NCBI GenBank assembly: GCA_963585895.1
Contig: CAUZXS010005791.1
Span: forward strand, 117,501-181,500
Source: Sepioteuthis lessoniana
Taxonomy: Eukaryota > Mollusca > Cephalopoda > Myopsida > Loliginidae
Direction of reading: 5' to 3'
DNA: 64,000 bases
The position numbers were made by a program, and so were the translations under genes. This document shows, piece after piece, positions 63,035-64,000 of this stretch (positions are counted from its first letter, which is position 1; each line of letters begins with the position of its first letter). The notes beneath the pieces are model-generated. The model did not search any database. It was not told where the DNA came from and saw only the letters and a list, made by a program, of their open reading frames with translations.

Positions 63035-63660
63035 CATAGGTATTCTTCAATCCAGTAAATCCAGAGTAGGGAACAATTCTGTCGGGGCAATTGAATTATT
63101 CAAAATTCAAATATTTGAATATTCCTGGTAAAGAGCTCCATGTAAAAAATATCACAGAGCAAATATTCTTTCAAGAAAAAGCCAAAATTCAGTCATATTA
63201 GGATTATAAATTTATTTCCATCCTGCTAAGAGCATTGATATGAATCCATAACTCAAAAAAAGTGAGGGGGTGTCCTCGTGGTGTAATGGTTAAAGCGATG
63301 GACTGCGAAATCGTAGTAAGCAAGTTCGAACTCCAGTTGCGCTATTATGTTCACTTTCAGAAAAATACCCTTGGGAAAGGTATGGACCCCCTTATCCTCC
63401 CAGCTATGGTTAAATAGTACCACTACTGTTCTTCTTGGAGAATGGCTTTGGTATTAAATAACCTACAAAGGTTGATATGCCATCAAACAAAGAAACCAAA
63501 CCAATCCAAAAAAGATTTAACCGGACTTCTTCAAATTCAACATGAACATATATGAATACAGCCAGAATCGGGATGGTCACAGGAGGGAAGGAGCCTTCTC
63601 TCATTAAAGATTACTTCTGGTCTCCTCTGATTTCGGGTTGAGACAATAACAAAATAACAA
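63032..63660 (-). repeat. PLE family A terminal repeat with a SINE in the hammerhead loop
   Basis: TTCAATCCAGTAAATCC edge, CCTGGTAAAGAGCTC, ATTAGGATTATAAATTTATTTCC at 63200-63225, then SINE, then CCGGACTTCTTCAAATTC at 63523-63541. Reversed core is TTTGAAGA, one change from CTGAAGA. Confidence 0.82.
63265..63505 (+). mobile_element. tRNA-derived SINE (type 1), full plus copy
   Basis: GTGTCCTCGTGGTGTAATGG (box A), AAGTTCGAACTCC (box B), body CCCTTGGGAAAGGTATGGAC and TTAAATAGTACCACT, tail GGTTGATATGCCATC. About 240 bp. AAAAAAAGT- and AAAAAAGAT-like flanks may be the TSD. Confidence 0.9.
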
Positions 63661-63689
63661 GGAAGCACAAGTTTTAATCTAATTTTTTA

Positions 63690-63900
63690 AATATTTTCAC
63701 TTTTGGACATTGAAAAAAAAAGGAGTTAACCCTTGAAATTCAATGGAGTATATTGAAAAGGTTGAATACTCTAAACTGCTTTGATAGTAGTTGTAACTTG
63801 TGTCTAGAAGAAAATATACAAATTATCAGAGATGTGATTTAATAGCTAGATGTAGACATAGAAATAAATTTAAACTATTGCCAAAAATCTAACATAATAA
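63690..63900 (+). pseudogene. PLE C-terminal fragment (CxxC block)
   Basis: Matches 21770-21965: reads KKGVNP-like, EIQWSILKRLNTLN-like, then a CNLCLEE-like region and AGCTAGATGTAGACATAGAAA. A short remnant. Confidence 0.6.
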
Positions 63901-64000
63901 TTAATTAACTATAAAAATATTATTGAATTAGGATAGACAATACAAAATAATTGAAAGATCTCACCATGTAAGGTGAGGCATATGAATGTTTCAAAAAGAA

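Noticed and set aside
63270..63345. True tRNA gene
   Set aside because: Box A and B are present but the cloverleaf ends do not pair well and the 3' side runs into the shared SINE body; same for 29050, 32580, 51050 and 53760.

Overview
This window looks like intronic and flanking DNA of a large animal genome, most probably a coleoid cephalopod such as an octopus. The evidence is very long (AT)n, (CA)n and (CT)n tracts, many tRNA-derived SINEs, many Penelope-like retroelements (PLEs) with GIY-YIG endonucleases, several LINEs, Tc1/mariner copies, a Helitron relic and Ty3/gypsy LTRs. Protein-coding host sequence is sparse and split by introns of 5-27 kb. The species call is an inference from repeat style, not a database match.

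Host gene (+ strand, whole window). Five exon-like islands, at 5025-5168, 32070-32155, 45505-45616, 50355-50477 and 59758-60204, each have a pyrimidine-rich tract plus AG before them and a GT donor after them. All four junction phases agree (1-1, 0-0, 1-1, 1-1), giving about 303 joined residues. Exons 2-4 read as a death effector domain (DED). Exon 5 is one complete farnesoic-acid-O-methyltransferase-like (FAMeT/Methyltransf_FA) domain on a symmetric phase 1-1 exon. This DED-FAMeT architecture is the most interesting protein-level result.

Mobile DNA fills everything else. 1-2035 is a PLE relic split by a mariner; 2155-3290 is a head-to-head PLE terminal repeat; 4378-4846 is a Helitron 3' end. 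LTRs lie at 6471-7694 and 35127-36344. RTE-like LINE fragments lie at 8462-9540, 23188-24118 and 40583-41175. 11386-15540 is a Ty3/gypsy element with intact gag and protease-RT ORFs but no integrase or 3' LTR. 15560-18578 is a PLE pair. 18600-23070 holds hammerhead-bearing PLE terminal repeats, nested SINEs, LINE and PLE fragments. 25886-26528, 56596-57195 and 57478-58034 are solo LTRs with 4-bp target duplications. 41232-42990 is a GC-rich block with a tandem hairpin array. 48119-49079 is a PLE inserted in a SINE. 52764-53652 and 34010-34907 are deleted mariners sharing a telomere-like scar. 61317-62977 is a Tc1 element with four nonsense codons.

Recurring theme: several PLE terminal-repeat families carry hammerhead-ribozyme cores (CTGANGA, helix II, GAAA), and two families can also be folded with helices I and III. 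Microsatellites have expanded inside the helix III loop of some copies. These are RNA features that an ORF-based reading would miss.
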